64,000 nucleotides of DNA from Alteromonadaceae bacterium Bs31. Lineage in GTDB: Bacteria > Pseudomonadota > Gammaproteobacteria > Pseudomonadales > Cellvibrionaceae. Every line of letters starts with the position of its first letter. The first letter of the stretch is position 1. Below the pieces are notes generated by a model, which was not told the DNA's origin, did not search any database, and saw only the letters and a program-made list of their open reading frames with translations. The DNA lies in NCBI GenBank assembly GCA_900177435.1, contig FXAI01000001.1:257982-321981 (forward strand), in the 5' to 3' direction. Shown here piece by piece: positions 1-11,800 of the stretch. The position numbers were made by a program, and so were the translations under genes.

Positions 1-71
1 GTACTGGATTTGTTCCAGACAAATCTCAGCATACCCCCCATCCCTGGGGGTAAAAAAATTTAGTTTTAGGT

Positions 72-100
72 GTTGAAATCGCGAATCGGGCACCCATCTT
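72..100 (+). promoter_or_regulatory. Sigma-32-type heat-shock promoter of groESL
   Basis: GTTGAAA (72-78) is followed 14 bases later by CCCATCTT (93-100). This fits the sigma-32 pattern CTTGAA, 13-15 bases, CCCCATnT. It lies about 110 bases upstream of the groES start, so the leader would be near 100 bases. No CIRCE element (TTAGCACTC and its inverted copy) is visible, so HrcA control is not supported. The motif match is seen; use of the promoter is inferred. Confidence 0.7.
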
Positions 101-209
101 GGGCTACACGTAGACTTCTGCGGTCCTGCCGTACGCAGGGCTGCTTCTGAAAAACTTGCTCCACTTCAGGGCAACGTGCTTAAAAACGCAAATATTGGAG
201 AAATCATCA

Positions 210-500
210 ATGAAAATCCGTCCTTTACACGATCGTGTTGTGGTTCGCCGCAAGGAAGAAGAGGAAAAAACTGCCGGTGGCATCGTGCTCCCAGGCTCCG
301 CCAAGGAAAAACCAAACCAAGGTGAAGTTATAGCTGTTGGTTCTGGCCGCGTGTTGGATAACGGCGAAAATCGTCCTGTTGACGTTAAAGTTGGTGACAC
401 CGTTGTATTCGGTAAATATGCCGGCAGCGACACCATCGAAGTTGACGGCGAAGAGCTTGTCATTCTAAGCGAAAGTGACATTAAAGCGGTTGTCGAATAA
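210..500 (+). CDS. groES: Co-chaperonin GroES (Hsp10)
   Basis: This is the 10-kDa lid of the GroEL folding chamber, acting in the cytoplasm as a heptamer. The start at 210 gives 96 residues, the usual GroES length, beginning [14 protein letters not shown]. It is preceded by the ribosome-binding sequence TTGGAG at 195-200. The frame is open further upstream to 156, but that extension has no GroES similarity. The mobile loop ([16 protein letters not shown]) and the C-terminal [10 protein letters not shown] are typical. groEL follows after 65 bases, and the pair shares the sigma-32-like promoter at 72-100. Identification is secure. Confidence 0.98.
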   Translation: MKIRPLHDRVVVRRKEEEEKTAGGIVLPGSAKEKPNQGEVIAVGSGRVLDNGENRPVDVKVGDTVVFGKYAGSDTIEVDGEELVILSESDIKAVVE

Positions 501-547
501 GTTTCGCACGCAAATTATTTCACTCCATTCAAGTAAACATATATTAG

Positions 548-2215
<1,668 letters not shown>

Positions 2216-2241
2216 GCAGCCCCCACGATATTTGCTATTCT

Positions 2242-2270
2242 AACGGCTCCGTTTGGGGCCGTTTCTTTAT
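2242..2270 (+). terminator. Rho-independent terminator of groESL
   Basis: AACGGC at 2242-2247 pairs with GCCGTT at 2258-2263. A T-rich tail (TTTCTTTAT) follows, 27 bases after the groEL stop. Confidence 0.7.
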
Positions 2271-2384
2271 CTTCACTATAGATTCTATTGTCACGTTAAT
2301 AGTTGTTCTTAATTTCTATTTTGTCCGTACGGCTGTAGACTTCCATCCACTAAAACGAACTATATGTTTCCAAGGAGTATTCTC

Positions 2385-2969
2385 ATGGCTTTTGAACTAC
2401 CTGCTCTGCCATATGCGCGTGACGCGCTTGCCCCCCACATTTCTGCCGAAACCATCGATTTCCATTACGGTAAACACCACAACACCTACGTGGTTAAACT
2501 TAATGGTCTGGTGCCTGGAACCGAATTCGAAGGTAAATCTCTGGAAGACGTGGTTAAAACGTCCAGTGGTGGTGTATTCAACAACGCCGCACAAATCTGG
2601 AATCACACTTTCTACTGGAACTGTCTGGCACCTAATGGTGGTGGCGAAGCGAATGGCGCGCTAGCCGAAGCAATTAATGCTGCATTTGGTTCTTTTGCTG
2701 AATTCAAAGAGAAATTTACTGCATCTGCAATTAACAACTTTGGTTCTGGCTGGACCTGGCTGGTTAAAAAAGCTGATGGCAGTGTAGCAATCGTAAACAC
2801 CTCAAATGCGGGTACACCATTAACCGACGATTCCGTAACGCCTTTGCTGACAGTTGATGTTTGGGAGCACGCCTACTACATCGACTACCGCAACGCTCGC
2901 CCTAGCTATATGGACGCATTTTGGAGCCTTGTTAATTGGGAATTTGCGAACAGCAACTTCGCCGCTTAG
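2385..2969 (+). CDS. sodB: Iron superoxide dismutase
   Basis: This cytoplasmic enzyme dismutates superoxide to peroxide and oxygen. The 194-residue product starts [15 protein letters not shown]. The start at 2385 has a strong AAGGAG at 2372-2377; an in-frame upstream start at 2364 would place that ribosome-binding site inside the gene. Metal ligands are visible in the N-terminal HYGKHHNTY region, NHTFYW and [11 protein letters not shown]. The segment [20 protein letters not shown] is of the Fe type rather than the Mn type. A good terminator follows at 2998. It is monocistronic. Confidence 0.96.
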   Translation: MAFELPALPYARDALAPHISAETIDFHYGKHHNTYVVKLNGLVPGTEFEGKSLEDVVKTSSGGVFNNAAQIWNHTFYWNCLAPNGGGEANGALAEAINAAFGSFAEFKEKFTASAINNFGSGWTWLVKKADGSVAIVNTSNAGTPLTDDSVTPLLTVDVWEHAYYIDYRNARPSYMDAFWSLVNWEFANSNFAA

Positions 2970-2997
2970 TGTGTTTTTAGCAAGTTTACCGGTATTG

Positions 2998-3021
2998 AGG
3001 GTCGCATTGCGGCCCTTTTTT
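2998..3021 (+). terminator. Rho-independent terminator of sodB
   Basis: AGGGTCGC at 2998-3005 pairs with GCGGCCCT at 3009-3016 (one G-U pair) and is followed by six T residues. Confidence 0.85.
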
Positions 3022-3085
3022 GTGATGCTCCATTAAGCGGGCAAAATTGTGTAGTCTAGACCAAACCAAAATGGAGCGCATATAG

Positions 3086-4390
3086 ATGCTCAAAAAGAGC
3101 TTTGTCATTCCCTCGATAGTCTTTCTGTTGGCCCTTGCTTTTCGGCTATGGTACCTGAATGAACTTGTGATTAATGACTATATTCGGGGCGATGCCCACT
3201 CATACGTTCAATATTCGGTGAATATGGTTGACCATGGCGTATTTTCTAAATCAAGGTCGGTCCCACCAATACCTGATTCTTATTGGGCTCCGGGTTACCC
3301 CTCATTTCTTTTCGCAAGCTCATATTTGGCCAAAGTGTTCAATGTTGAAACTAATGATGCTGTGCTGCTATTGCAGGCATTGTTAGGTGCATTCATCGTG
3401 CTTTTGACGTGGTTGCTAGGTCGGAGGTTTTTAGGCGCCGCGGGCGCCGTAACTGCATCTGTCCTTACTTTATTGAGTCCGCACTTAGTGACGCTGGGAG
3501 GCTACTTTTTAACGGAAGTATTATTTTGTTTTCTTCTTGCTCTGTCGCTTCTTTTGTTTTTTGCGTTTACAAAAAAACAAAATGTTCTACTGGGTTTGGG
3601 AGCTTCTCTTGGTTTTGTGGCAACGTATTTTGTTAATCCGGTTATTTTATTTGCACCGTTTATTCTGCTTTTGGCGATGGTGTTCAAATACCCTGGGTCT
3701 TCCAAGCGATCAGTGTTGGCTTTCGTGTTTGTATACCTAATGTGTATAGGAGCATGGAGCGCTCGCGGGCTGATTTCTGTCCCGGAAAGTTCACCATCAA
3801 GTTCCGACCGAGTATTCAATAATCTCGTAATTGGTGCCCACTCTGATTATCACAGGATATGGAGAGCTAACCCTCGTAACCCCAGTAATCCAGCAACGGT
3901 TGATAAAAAGGCATTTGGCGGTTCATACGCGCTTTTTTTTAGCGCACTTGGTGAGCGTTTTGTCGAGGAGCCCATTCACTACCTGAAATGGTATTTTTGG
4001 AGTAAGCCCAAGTTATTGTGGGATTGGGATATCCTAGTAGGGCGTGGAGATATATACGTATACCCTGTGGCTTCGTCAATCTATTTCACATCACACCTTG
4101 CGATACTAACGGTTTCTTTGATGAAGGGCTTGCACCCTCTATTGTTTTTGTGTGCGCTTGGAGGCGCAGCATTGGCCTGCAGTCAAATATTTCGTTCTAA
4201 TTCTGCTTTTCTACCTGCGATTTTAGCGATAGTGGTGGTATACGTGAGTGCCGTATACGTTGTTTTACAATCAGAGCCTCGCTACTCTGTCCCTCTCAGG
4301 CCTGAAATGTACTTACTGGCGGTATACTTTATTAACAAGGCTTGGGCATACTTGTCTCAGAGGGTGCGAATCGCTCGAGCGGCGTCTTAG
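3086..4390 (+). CDS. GT39/ArnT-like membrane glycosyltransferase
   Basis: A 434-residue integral membrane protein with about ten hydrophobic segments. The first periplasmic loop carries RGDAHSYVQYS and, further on, YWAPGYPSFL. This arrangement of an acidic residue after TM1 plus a PGYP-type motif is common in GT39/ArnT-like enzymes that use polyprenyl-phosphate sugars. The substrate cannot be told from sequence. The start at 3086 has GGAG upstream. The gene is A+T-rich compared with its neighbours and lies alone between sodB and an unrelated membrane gene, so recent acquisition is possible. Assignment to the broad family is fairly safe; a specific role is not. Confidence 0.6.
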   Translation: MLKKSFVIPSIVFLLALAFRLWYLNELVINDYIRGDAHSYVQYSVNMVDHGVFSKSRSVPPIPDSYWAPGYPSFLFASSYLAKVFNVETNDAVLLLQALLGAFIVLLTWLLGRRFLGAAGAVTASVLTLLSPHLVTLGGYFLTEVLFCFLLALSLLLFFAFTKKQNVLLGLGASLGFVATYFVNPVILFAPFILLLAMVFKYPGSSKRSVLAFVFVYLMCIGAWSARGLISVPESSPSSSDRVFNNLVIGAHSDYHRIWRANPRNPSNPATVDKKAFGGSYALFFSALGERFVEEPIHYLKWYFWSKPKLLWDWDILVGRGDIYVYPVASSIYFTSHLAILTVSLMKGLHPLLFLCALGGAALACSQIFRSNSAFLPAILAIVVVYVSAVYVVLQSEPRYSVPLRPEMYLLAVYFINKAWAYLSQRVRIARAAS

Positions 4391-4456
4391 GCGTGTAATC
4401 TCTGCTTCCAGTATAATCATTGGAGGCAAATATAAATTGAAACTGAAAGAGGCCTT

Positions 4457-5095
4457 ATGGAAATCGTAGACTTTTTATTCCGTTGGATGCATGTGCTGTT
4501 TGGCGTTGTATGGGTGGGCATGCTTTATTATTTTAATTTCGTTCAAACGGAATACTTTAAACAAGCAGAGCCAGAAGCCCTTGCTGATGCCAAAGCCAAG
4601 CTTGCGCCGCGTGCGCTAGGGTGGTTTCGCTGGGCAGCGATGCTCACTCTGATAAGCGGAGTAATTTTGCTGGTGGGGGTTCATCATCGCAGTTTAATGA
4701 ATGATTACATTATTCTCGGTGCACTATTGGGTATTCTAATGTTTCTGAATGTGTGGCTGGTAATCTGGCCCAATCAGAAAATTGTCTTGGGTATGGTTGA
4801 AGGCGATGCTGCAGTAGCGGCGAAGAAAGCTGCGTTGGCCTCCCGGACAAACGTACTGTTTTCGGCGCCCATGCTGTTTTGCATGCTGGGCTCGCCGCAT
4901 CTGGGTTATGTTGCCGATTACTTGCTGGTTGCGCAGGGTGGCGGTTTGGGTTTGATCGCCGCTTTAGCGTTAACCGTGCTATTGCAGGTGAATGCTATAT
5001 TTGGAAAGTTAGGCCCAATTGCCAGTATTCGTGGTGTGATTCATATGAGCCTGGCATTAACTGCGGTATTCTTCCTATTGCTGTTATTCCTGTAA
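4457..5095 (+). CDS. Urate-oxidase-N-domain membrane protein (PuuD-like, no cytochrome)
   Basis: A 212-residue inner-membrane protein with about six hydrophobic segments, starting MEIVDFLFRWMHVLFGVVWVGMLYYFNFVQ. The WMHVLFGVVWVGMLYYFNF stretch is the hallmark of the Urate_ox_N family (PF06181). That domain forms the N-terminal half of the urate hydroxylase PuuD. Full PuuD proteins carry a C-terminal cytochrome c domain; none is encoded here. No purine-catabolic genes are nearby, so urate oxidation should not be assumed. The start at 4457 has AGAGG upstream. Confidence 0.7.
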   Translation: MEIVDFLFRWMHVLFGVVWVGMLYYFNFVQTEYFKQAEPEALADAKAKLAPRALGWFRWAAMLTLISGVILLVGVHHRSLMNDYIILGALLGILMFLNVWLVIWPNQKIVLGMVEGDAAVAAKKAALASRTNVLFSAPMLFCMLGSPHLGYVADYLLVAQGGGLGLIAALALTVLLQVNAIFGKLGPIASIRGVIHMSLALTAVFFLLLLFL

Positions 5096-5172
5096 AATTA
5101 CTGGCTACGCAGGGCTTGCTAGGCAGGCCTCTGTTCAACCACAATTAAGTTTAACCAAACCAAGTTCTAATT

Positions 5173-5901
5173 ATGAGCGAACGTAAAGAACCTACAATAA
5201 ATGCGATTCGACCCGAGCAAGACGAGATTCGTAATCGCCCAAAAGCCTCTCAAGCTCGTGCGGGTGCCGCGCAAGTACCTCCGGCTCGTCCTGTAATTGT
5301 TAAATCCCGTTTGGCGCCACTGGCCCTGTTTGTGGCTTTGGTTGGGGTCGGTCTGGCGGCATTCGCATACTGGCAATTAATGGAGGCTCAAAAACAGCTT
5401 GTAGCATCGGAAACACGCATTCTCGATTTGGAGAGCAGGTTGGAAATGTCTGGTGATGAATCTACCGCCTCTATGGCCGCCATGCAGGCCAAGTTGAAAT
5501 GGGCTGACTCGGAAATACGCAAGTTGTGGGGGGTATCCTACGACCGCAATAAAAAGTCCATTGAAAAAAATACAGAGCAACTGGCGGTACTTTCAAAAGG
5601 GGCTAAGTCAGTGGAAAAGAAAATTGCCGCTGCTCTGAAGGCACCCAATACTGAAATTAAACTGATTAATGATTTGCTGGATTCTCAGCAAAGTTCTATG
5701 TCGGCCATTGAAAGTAAAACACAGGCACAGCTAAGCCAAGTGCAGGAGCTAAGTGATAAAATGCGGCAACTGGAAAAAATGGAAGCCGAGTTTAAGCGTC
5801 GAATTACCAGCAATGAAGAGGCTATTCAGGCAATAGATGCATTCCGGCGCAGCGTCAACAAACAGTTGCTTGAGCAGAATAGCGGAGCAGCTCTGCCGTA
5901 G
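5173..5901 (+). CDS. Single-pass membrane protein with coiled coil, unknown function
   Basis: I do not recognise this 242-residue protein as a named family. It has a polar N-terminus (about 1-45), one hydrophobic segment (about 46-68, LAPLALFVALVGVGLAAFAYW), then heptad-rich, Lys/Glu/Gln-rich sequence to the end that should form coiled coils. The topology predicted is a short cytoplasmic tail and a periplasmic rod. It sits just upstream of the fumarase gene but is separated from it by a strong terminator, so the two are probably transcribed separately. Confidence 0.6.
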   Translation: MSERKEPTINAIRPEQDEIRNRPKASQARAGAAQVPPARPVIVKSRLAPLALFVALVGVGLAAFAYWQLMEAQKQLVASETRILDLESRLEMSGDESTASMAAMQAKLKWADSEIRKLWGVSYDRNKKSIEKNTEQLAVLSKGAKSVEKKIAAALKAPNTEIKLINDLLDSQQSSMSAIESKTQAQLSQVQELSDKMRQLEKMEAEFKRRITSNEEAIQAIDAFRRSVNKQLLEQNSGAALP

Positions 5902-5974
5902 CTGGTAGCCCATTATTCAAGTCGTGAGCACCGATTGCGACCTTATTTCCATAGTAAACACTCAATAACAGATT

Positions 5975-6005
5975 AAATACCGGTTAAAATAGACCGGTAT
6001 TTTTT
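5975..6005 (+). terminator. Strong Rho-independent terminator upstream of fumarase
   Basis: AAATACCGGT at 5975-5984 and ACCGGTATTT at 5993-6002 form a 10-bp perfect stem with a T run to 6005. It ends the 5173-5901 transcript just before the fumarase start. Confidence 0.85.
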
Positions 6006-6026
6006 ATTCAACATGTGGAACCGATC

Positions 6027-7541
6027 ATGACTACTGTAATTCGCCAGGAAGACATCATCGCCAGCGTGGCTGATGCACTGCAGTTCATCTCCTATTATCA
6101 CCCAAAAGATTTTATCGATGCCGTGCACGAGGCTTACCAAAAAGAAGCCAATCCTGCAGCGAAAGACGCAATGGCTCAAATCTTGATCAATTCCCGTATG
6201 TGTGCCCAAGGGCGTCGCCCCATTTGTCAGGATACTGGCATTGTGACGGCTTTCGTCAATGTTGGAATGGACACCAAAGTTGAAGGCGATATGAGCTTCG
6301 ACGATATGATCAACCAGGGGGTTCGCCAAGCCTACCTGAACACCGACAACTTGCTGCGCGCATCTATTCTGTCAGACCCTGATGGCGGCAGGCAGAATAC
6401 CGGTGATAACACACCAGCCGTTATTCACTACAAAATGGTTCCCGGCAATACCATCGATATTCACGTCGCTGCGAAGGGTGGAGGCTCTGAGGCCAAGACC
6501 AAATTTGCCATGCTCAACCCATCGGACTCATTAGTAGACTGGGTGCTTAAAGTAGTGCCAACAATGGGCGCAGGCTGGTGCCCCCCCGGCATGCTAGGCA
6601 TTGGCATTGGCGGTACGGCAGAAAAGGCCATGTTGTTGGCCAAAGAAGCCTTGCTCGACCCGGTAGATATTCAAGACTTGCGTGAACGTGGTGCCACTAA
6701 TCGCTCAGAAGAGCTGCGCCTGGAATTAATGGATAAGGTTAACGCGCTGGGCATTGGTGCTCAGGGCTTGGGCGGCTTAACCACGGTTCTGGATGTCAAA
6801 GTGAAAGACTACCCCACCCACGCAGCCAACAAAGCGGTGGCAGTTATTCCTAACTGCGCAGCCACGCGGCACACCCACTTCACTCTGGATGGTTCCGGTG
6901 CCGCCTTGCAAACGCCACCAAGCCTGGAAGACTGGCCAGAAGTGAGCTGGGAAGTGGGAGATAGCGTTGAGCGCGTAGACCTCGATACCATAAGCCCAGA
7001 GGACGTAGCCAAGTGGCAGCCCGGTCAGACCCTGTTGTTAAATGGCAAGCTACTTACCGGGCGCGATGCGGCGCACAAACGTTTGGTGGATATGATTTCC
7101 AAAGGCGAAGCGTTACCTGTGGACTTTACCAATCGCTTTATTTACTACGTTGGTCCGGTGGACCCAGTGGGCGACGAAGTGGTCGGCCCGGCGGGTCCAA
7201 CTACGGCAACGCGCATGGACAAATTCACCCGTACCGTGCTGGAGAAAACGGGCTTGATTGGTATGGTAGGCAAGGCAGAGCGTGGCCCACTGGCCATTGA
7301 TGCCATCAAGGATAACAAAGCTGTTTACCTTATGGCGGTAGGTGGTGCTGCATATCTGGTCTCCAAGGCCATTATCGCCTCCAAAGTACTCGCCTTCGAA
7401 GACCTGGGAATGGAAGCCATCTACGAGTTTGAAGTGAAAGATATGCCCGTTACTGTCGCCGTGGACAGCCAGGGTGTTTCAGTACACAAAACCGGCCCGG
7501 AAATCTGGAAAGCCAAAATCCAAGAACTCAACTTTACGTAG
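6027..7541 (+). CDS. fumA: Fumarate hydratase, class I (4Fe-4S)
   Basis: This is the iron-sulfur fumarase that interconverts fumarate and malate in the TCA cycle. The ATG at 6027 gives 504 residues starting MTTVIRQEDIIASVADALQF, matching the short (about 505-residue) class I enzymes of pseudomonads; a GTG at 6015 is the alternative start. Diagnostic segments are RRPICQDTGIVTAF (cluster cysteine), GAGWCPPGMLGIGIGG and GPAGPTTATRMDKFT. The N-terminal alpha and C-terminal beta (TtdB-like) parts are fused, as in FumA. A long hairpin follows at 7573. Confidence 0.95.
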   Translation: MTTVIRQEDIIASVADALQFISYYHPKDFIDAVHEAYQKEANPAAKDAMAQILINSRMCAQGRRPICQDTGIVTAFVNVGMDTKVEGDMSFDDMINQGVRQAYLNTDNLLRASILSDPDGGRQNTGDNTPAVIHYKMVPGNTIDIHVAAKGGGSEAKTKFAMLNPSDSLVDWVLKVVPTMGAGWCPPGMLGIGIGGTAEKAMLLAKEALLDPVDIQDLRERGATNRSEELRLELMDKVNALGIGAQGLGGLTTVLDVKVKDYPTHAANKAVAVIPNCAATRHTHFTLDGSGAALQTPPSLEDWPEVSWEVGDSVERVDLDTISPEDVAKWQPGQTLLLNGKLLTGRDAAHKRLVDMISKGEALPVDFTNRFIYYVGPVDPVGDEVVGPAGPTTATRMDKFTRTVLEKTGLIGMVGKAERGPLAIDAIKDNKAVYLMAVGGAAYLVSKAIIASKVLAFEDLGMEAIYEFEVKDMPVTVAVDSQGVSVHKTGPEIWKAKIQELNFT

Positions 7542-8164
7542 TATAAAAAGAACGGCTTCAGCCAGGCGCACGCCATCAAGTGGACAGTTTTTTCTGCCCA
7601 CTTGATGGATCGGTGAGCCAGCCTTGCCAGGTGTAGGCCCCTGTCTATTCCTAAAGACACCCCCTCCAAAAAGTGCTCTTGCTCCGCAATCAAGCACTCT
7701 AAGATCCAGCATGGGGAATACCACTTCGGTGCACTAATAACCCCACAAGTGAGTCGCAAGGTCTTCGATGTTGATAATCTTGGCCTGATCCTGCAAAAAA
7801 ATACGGTACAAATAGACAGACGCAATCAGCCGACTTCGCCCAAGTTAGAGCTTCGTTCAGCGTAGGCATGTCATATTCTTCATTAGAGCACCTTGGAGCG
7901 ATCAGAACATCGAGAGAAAGCGCGGCGCAAGGGTATAGCTTGGCAAAGCCAGAAAGCCTCCTCAGGCGGAGACAGGCTCATTATGCTGTGCCGCCAGAAT
8001 AAGGCTCGAGGGTTTTTCGCGAGGCCGAAGTGCTAAAGCGGCGGAGAGCACTAAAAAACACCTAAAAAGTCAGTACCTCCGTTTACGGCTAAACTAAAAT
8101 GCCCATATACCGGTTTATCGACGCCGCCTTAACCAGGCTAAGTTTATCTGCGGGGTATAGCCTT
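7542..8164. other. Intergenic region with a long hairpin; no convincing gene
   Basis: About 620 bases lie between fumarase and phhB. CCATCAAGTGG at 7573-7583 pairs with CCACTTGATGG at 7598-7608, with CAG/CTG extending the stem around a T6 loop. It starts 31 bases after the fumarase stop and could end that transcript, although no T tract follows. The rest shows no reading frame with recognisable similarity on either strand. Confidence 0.6.
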
Positions 8165-8524
8165 ATGAGCGTGAGCTCAGATCTACTTGTTCAGTCTTCC
8201 TGCCAAGCCTGCCGGGCCGATGCACCCTTACTTACTTCGGAGGAACTTGCGGCCTTGCTGCCCCACATTCCGGAATGGACGCTTATCCAGCAGGACGGGG
8301 TTCAACAGCTAAAACGAGTGTATCGCTTCAGTAACTTTATTGAGCCCCTGAACTTCGCCAGGCAATTAGGTGAAATGGCCGAGAAAGAGGACCATCACCC
8401 GTCTATACTGCTTGAGTGGGGGCAGCTCACAGTGAGGTGGTGGAGCCATAAAATCAAAGGCCTACACCGCAACGATGTGATTATGGCAGCCAAAACTGAA
8501 GCCGCCTTTGGCAAGCTTCCGTAG
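8165..8524 (+). CDS. phhB: Pterin-4a-carbinolamine dehydratase
   Basis: PhhB dehydrates 4a-hydroxytetrahydrobiopterin, recycling the pterin cofactor of phenylalanine hydroxylase. The start at 8165 gives 119 residues, the family size, and places the typical CxxCRADAP motif near residue 11. The in-frame start at 8099 would add 22 atypical residues. The active-site pattern KEDHHPSILLEW and WWSHKIKGLHRND is complete. No phhA lies next to it within the window. Confidence 0.92.
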   Translation: MSVSSDLLVQSSCQACRADAPLLTSEELAALLPHIPEWTLIQQDGVQQLKRVYRFSNFIEPLNFARQLGEMAEKEDHHPSILLEWGQLTVRWWSHKIKGLHRNDVIMAAKTEAAFGKLP

Positions 8525-8836
8525 CGCGCACTTATTTACAATTTTGGCGCCAAAGCCGTTCTAGACTATAAAAACATCTGGTACGAGCGACTAGGGAATG
8601 CCTCCTGAAGTAATTCTGGCCTTACCAGTAAAGGGTAAGACCAATTTCTTGTTTTTAAAATGTCATGGAAAACAACGGGTTACATTTTAGCGTTGGCGCA
8701 TCAGGCTTTTTTTTGACCTAGATTGGCCTAACAGCGTTGAGATTTTGAGAACTTTGTGTAAGCATTGCATCCGAAATATTGGTAATACCAAAAATTATTA
8801 ACCGGCCAGATAACATAAAAATAGTGGAGAACTTGT
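8525..8836. other. Leader region of the TonB-dependent receptor gene
   Basis: A 312-base gap without a gene. It holds the 13-bp palindrome described separately at 8779-8791 and a ribosome-binding site (GTGGAG) just before the ATG at 8837. Confidence 0.6.
8779..8791. promoter_or_regulatory. GntR-type operator palindrome upstream of the TonB receptor
   Basis: TTGGTA-A-TACCAA is a perfect 13-bp palindrome 46 bases upstream of the receptor start. The half-site TTGGTA/TACCAA resembles those of FadR/ExuR/UxuR-type GntR regulators, some of which control hexuronate genes. The regulator is not encoded in this window as far as I can see. The palindrome is seen; the regulator class is inferred. Confidence 0.5.
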
Positions 8837-11800
8837 ATGTTCAAACGACGTATGCTCAGCGTTATGGTGGCGCTGTCAGCCTCTGGTGTAGCTCTCGCTC
8901 AAACAGAAACCGCTGAAGAAAGCAACGAAACAGCTCTACCCGAAGAAGCATTTATCGAAGAAGTCGTGGTTGAAGGTGTGCGAGCTGCAGACCTCAATGC
9001 ACGTGCTTTAGAGAGAGATAAAGCGGCTTTCAGCTCCGTAATCGCACAGGATGACGCAGGTAACTTTGCCGATCAGAACGTAGCAGAGTCATTGCAGCGC
9101 TTGCCTGGCATCACCTTGCAAAAATCCGAAGGTGAAGGACAAAGAATTAACTTGCGTGGCCTAGGGCCTCAGTTTGTAAATGTAACTATGAACGGCAGTG
9201 AGATGGCTTCTGCTTCCCTCGGGGGGGATGGTGAAGATAGTCGCGGATTTGGTCTAGATGTTGTGTCTGCAGATATGCTTGGTGGCATTGAAGTCAATAA
9301 GACCATTTTGCCAAGCATGGATACATACAGTACCGCTGGTTCTGTGAACTTGAAAACAGTTTCTGCGTTTGATAAAGGTAGAAACACACTCAAGCTGAAA
9401 GCTCAGGTGAACAGCCAAGCATACCGTGAAGAAGCAAATCCCAAATTTGCAATAAGTGGAACCAACCTCTTCGCAGATGAGACCATCGGCGTTGGTTACT
9501 CCCTGTCTGCAGAGCAGCGCAAAACCGTTAACTACGAAAACCTGCACCACGACAAGCTTAAGCCTAGCTATATAGACCCGGAAGGCGATGGTGTACCCAT
9601 GCTAGTTCCTTACGAGTCTCAGATGCGTCAGGAAAATGCGCAGAGAACACGTTTTTCCGGCTCTCTTGACTTAGGGTGGAAGCCCACCGATAACGCCCAG
9701 TATGACCTTCAATTCAGTCACTCTGAATACGAGGATGAAGACATTGCCATCCGTGAATATTACCGCTTCTACGGTGGTGGAACTTCGTACTTTACAAACC
9801 CCAGTAATAATACTTTTGGCGTTACTGACGCGGAAGTACAGCAACAGTTCTTTATCCAAGAGTCAGAAGTGAAAACCGATATGGCTGCTTTTCAGGGCGA
9901 AAACACCTTTGACGGCGGTTGGACCCTGGATTACCGCTTAGCCTATTCAACCAGTACAAATGACAAGCCCGATGGGCGGCGTGTGCAGTTCCGCATACGC
10001 GACCTTCCAATGCTGGGTGTGTTTGGTGAGGACTTTATTAACGGCAGGCCTCTGACCAACGAGCAGCTCTCTGCGCTGTCTGGCGTACCTGAGGGTGACT
10101 TTGAAGATAATATTGGCGCTGGCCTGATTTCATACGACGCAAACAGTGTACCCACTGCTTATCAGGAGCAATTCCTGTACGACAATATCTTCTTGGAAGA
10201 TACGTCTCTTGAAGACACTATTACCTCCTTCAAGATAAACCTGCAAAAAGACTTCGAGGACGGCGCGCTTTCTTATATTAAATTTGGCCTTGCAGCAAAA
10301 GACTACGAGCGTACCAGAGACCGAAACCGCGCGAGCCTAGTGCCTGAGAACTACTCAAACTGGTGTAGCCCTGATGGCTTGCCTACCACAGAGGAAGAGT
10401 TAGAGTGCACAAGCAAAGCAACCGATACCCGCCACCGTGCTGACTATGTTGATACTTATGTACCAGGTCATCCGGACATGAATTTTGAGCACATTACTCA
10501 AGGTTCGGCTGAGGCGCTTTTGGCGTCCACACGGGCCTTGGCTGATAACTATGACCCGACTCAAAGTGAGCAGGATAGCCGTAAAGACGACTATGTGGTT
10601 ACTGAAGAGAGCGCTTCGGCTTATATTGAAGCTGAGTTCACAATTTCAGATTCTTCATCGATCATCACTGGTCTTAGATATAACACCACAGATTTCTCGT
10701 CTGAAGGTAATTTTACGCTACGTAATGACCGCTTTGAAGACGCCAGCACCAGCCCTTTGTCCGGGGATATCGTTATTCCTCTAGAGGGCACAGCTAAGAG
10801 CTACACCGATGTTCACCCCAGTATTCATTACCGCTATGAGCCTAGTGATGAATATGTGGTTCGTGCCGCTTTGTGGACTTCAGGCACTCGCCCAGGCTTT
10901 GATGAGGCCCGTGCTTACGCTCAGTTTGTGGGCCGATTGAATCTCTGCCTAACAGACGAAACCCATCCAGACTTCGGTACGGTAGACGGTTGTGGTGATA
11001 ATCCTGCTGGTGACTGGAGTTTGACAGAAGCAGATCTGGAGACAAGTACCGTAGTTGCGGCAGATAACAATATCAAATTGGGTAACACCGCACTAGATCC
11101 TATGTTTGCGGTCAATTTCGATGCATCCTTCGGCTGGTATCCAAACGACGATTTGTTTTTACAGGCCGCTTTTTTCTATAAAGATATTAAAGACTTTATC
11201 GTTGAGGTACGCGGTAAGACGAGTACAGAAGGTAACCTACCTGTAGATTTGCCGCTTGATCAAATCCCCTATTACAACTTTGATCCTAATACGGCCTATG
11301 AAGACGTTAACCTGTTTGACAATGGTGATAGTGCATCAGTTTACGGTCTTGAGCTAACGTACACTCAGTATTTTGGAAGTGGGCTGTTTGTTCAAAGTAA
11401 CGCAACCATACTGGACAGTGAGGCAGATATGGGTGCCGACTTACGAGCAGAGACTATCCGACTGCCGGATATGGCTGATACATCAGTTAACTTCACGCTT
11501 GGCTGGGAAAACGATCTTGCTTCTGTACGTTTGATCGCCAATCATACCAGCAAAATACTCGACAAAGTTGGGTCATGTACCCAGGCAGATATAGACTCTG
11601 ATGCGGGCGGTATTCCCTTTAATTGTGAGAGCTGGAATGATATCTACTACGATGCTGCAACGAATATTGATTTCAAAGCGACATACAACGTTACCGACGA
11701 CGTTCAAGTTTTCTTTGATGCAATTAACCTGACTCAGCAAGTGACGAATAGATACATGGAAGGTAACCAATATGCCGGTGGCCCGTTGATGTACCGCCAT

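Noticed and set aside
33-51. ACCCCC/GGGGGT hairpin before groES
   Set aside because: It is followed by A residues, not T, on the forward strand, and the T run precedes it on the reverse strand, so it is not a usual terminator for either direction.
7421-7825. 134-codon reverse-strand frame after fumarase
   Set aside because: It overlaps the fumarase 3' end, has a poor start context and shows no recognisable similarity.
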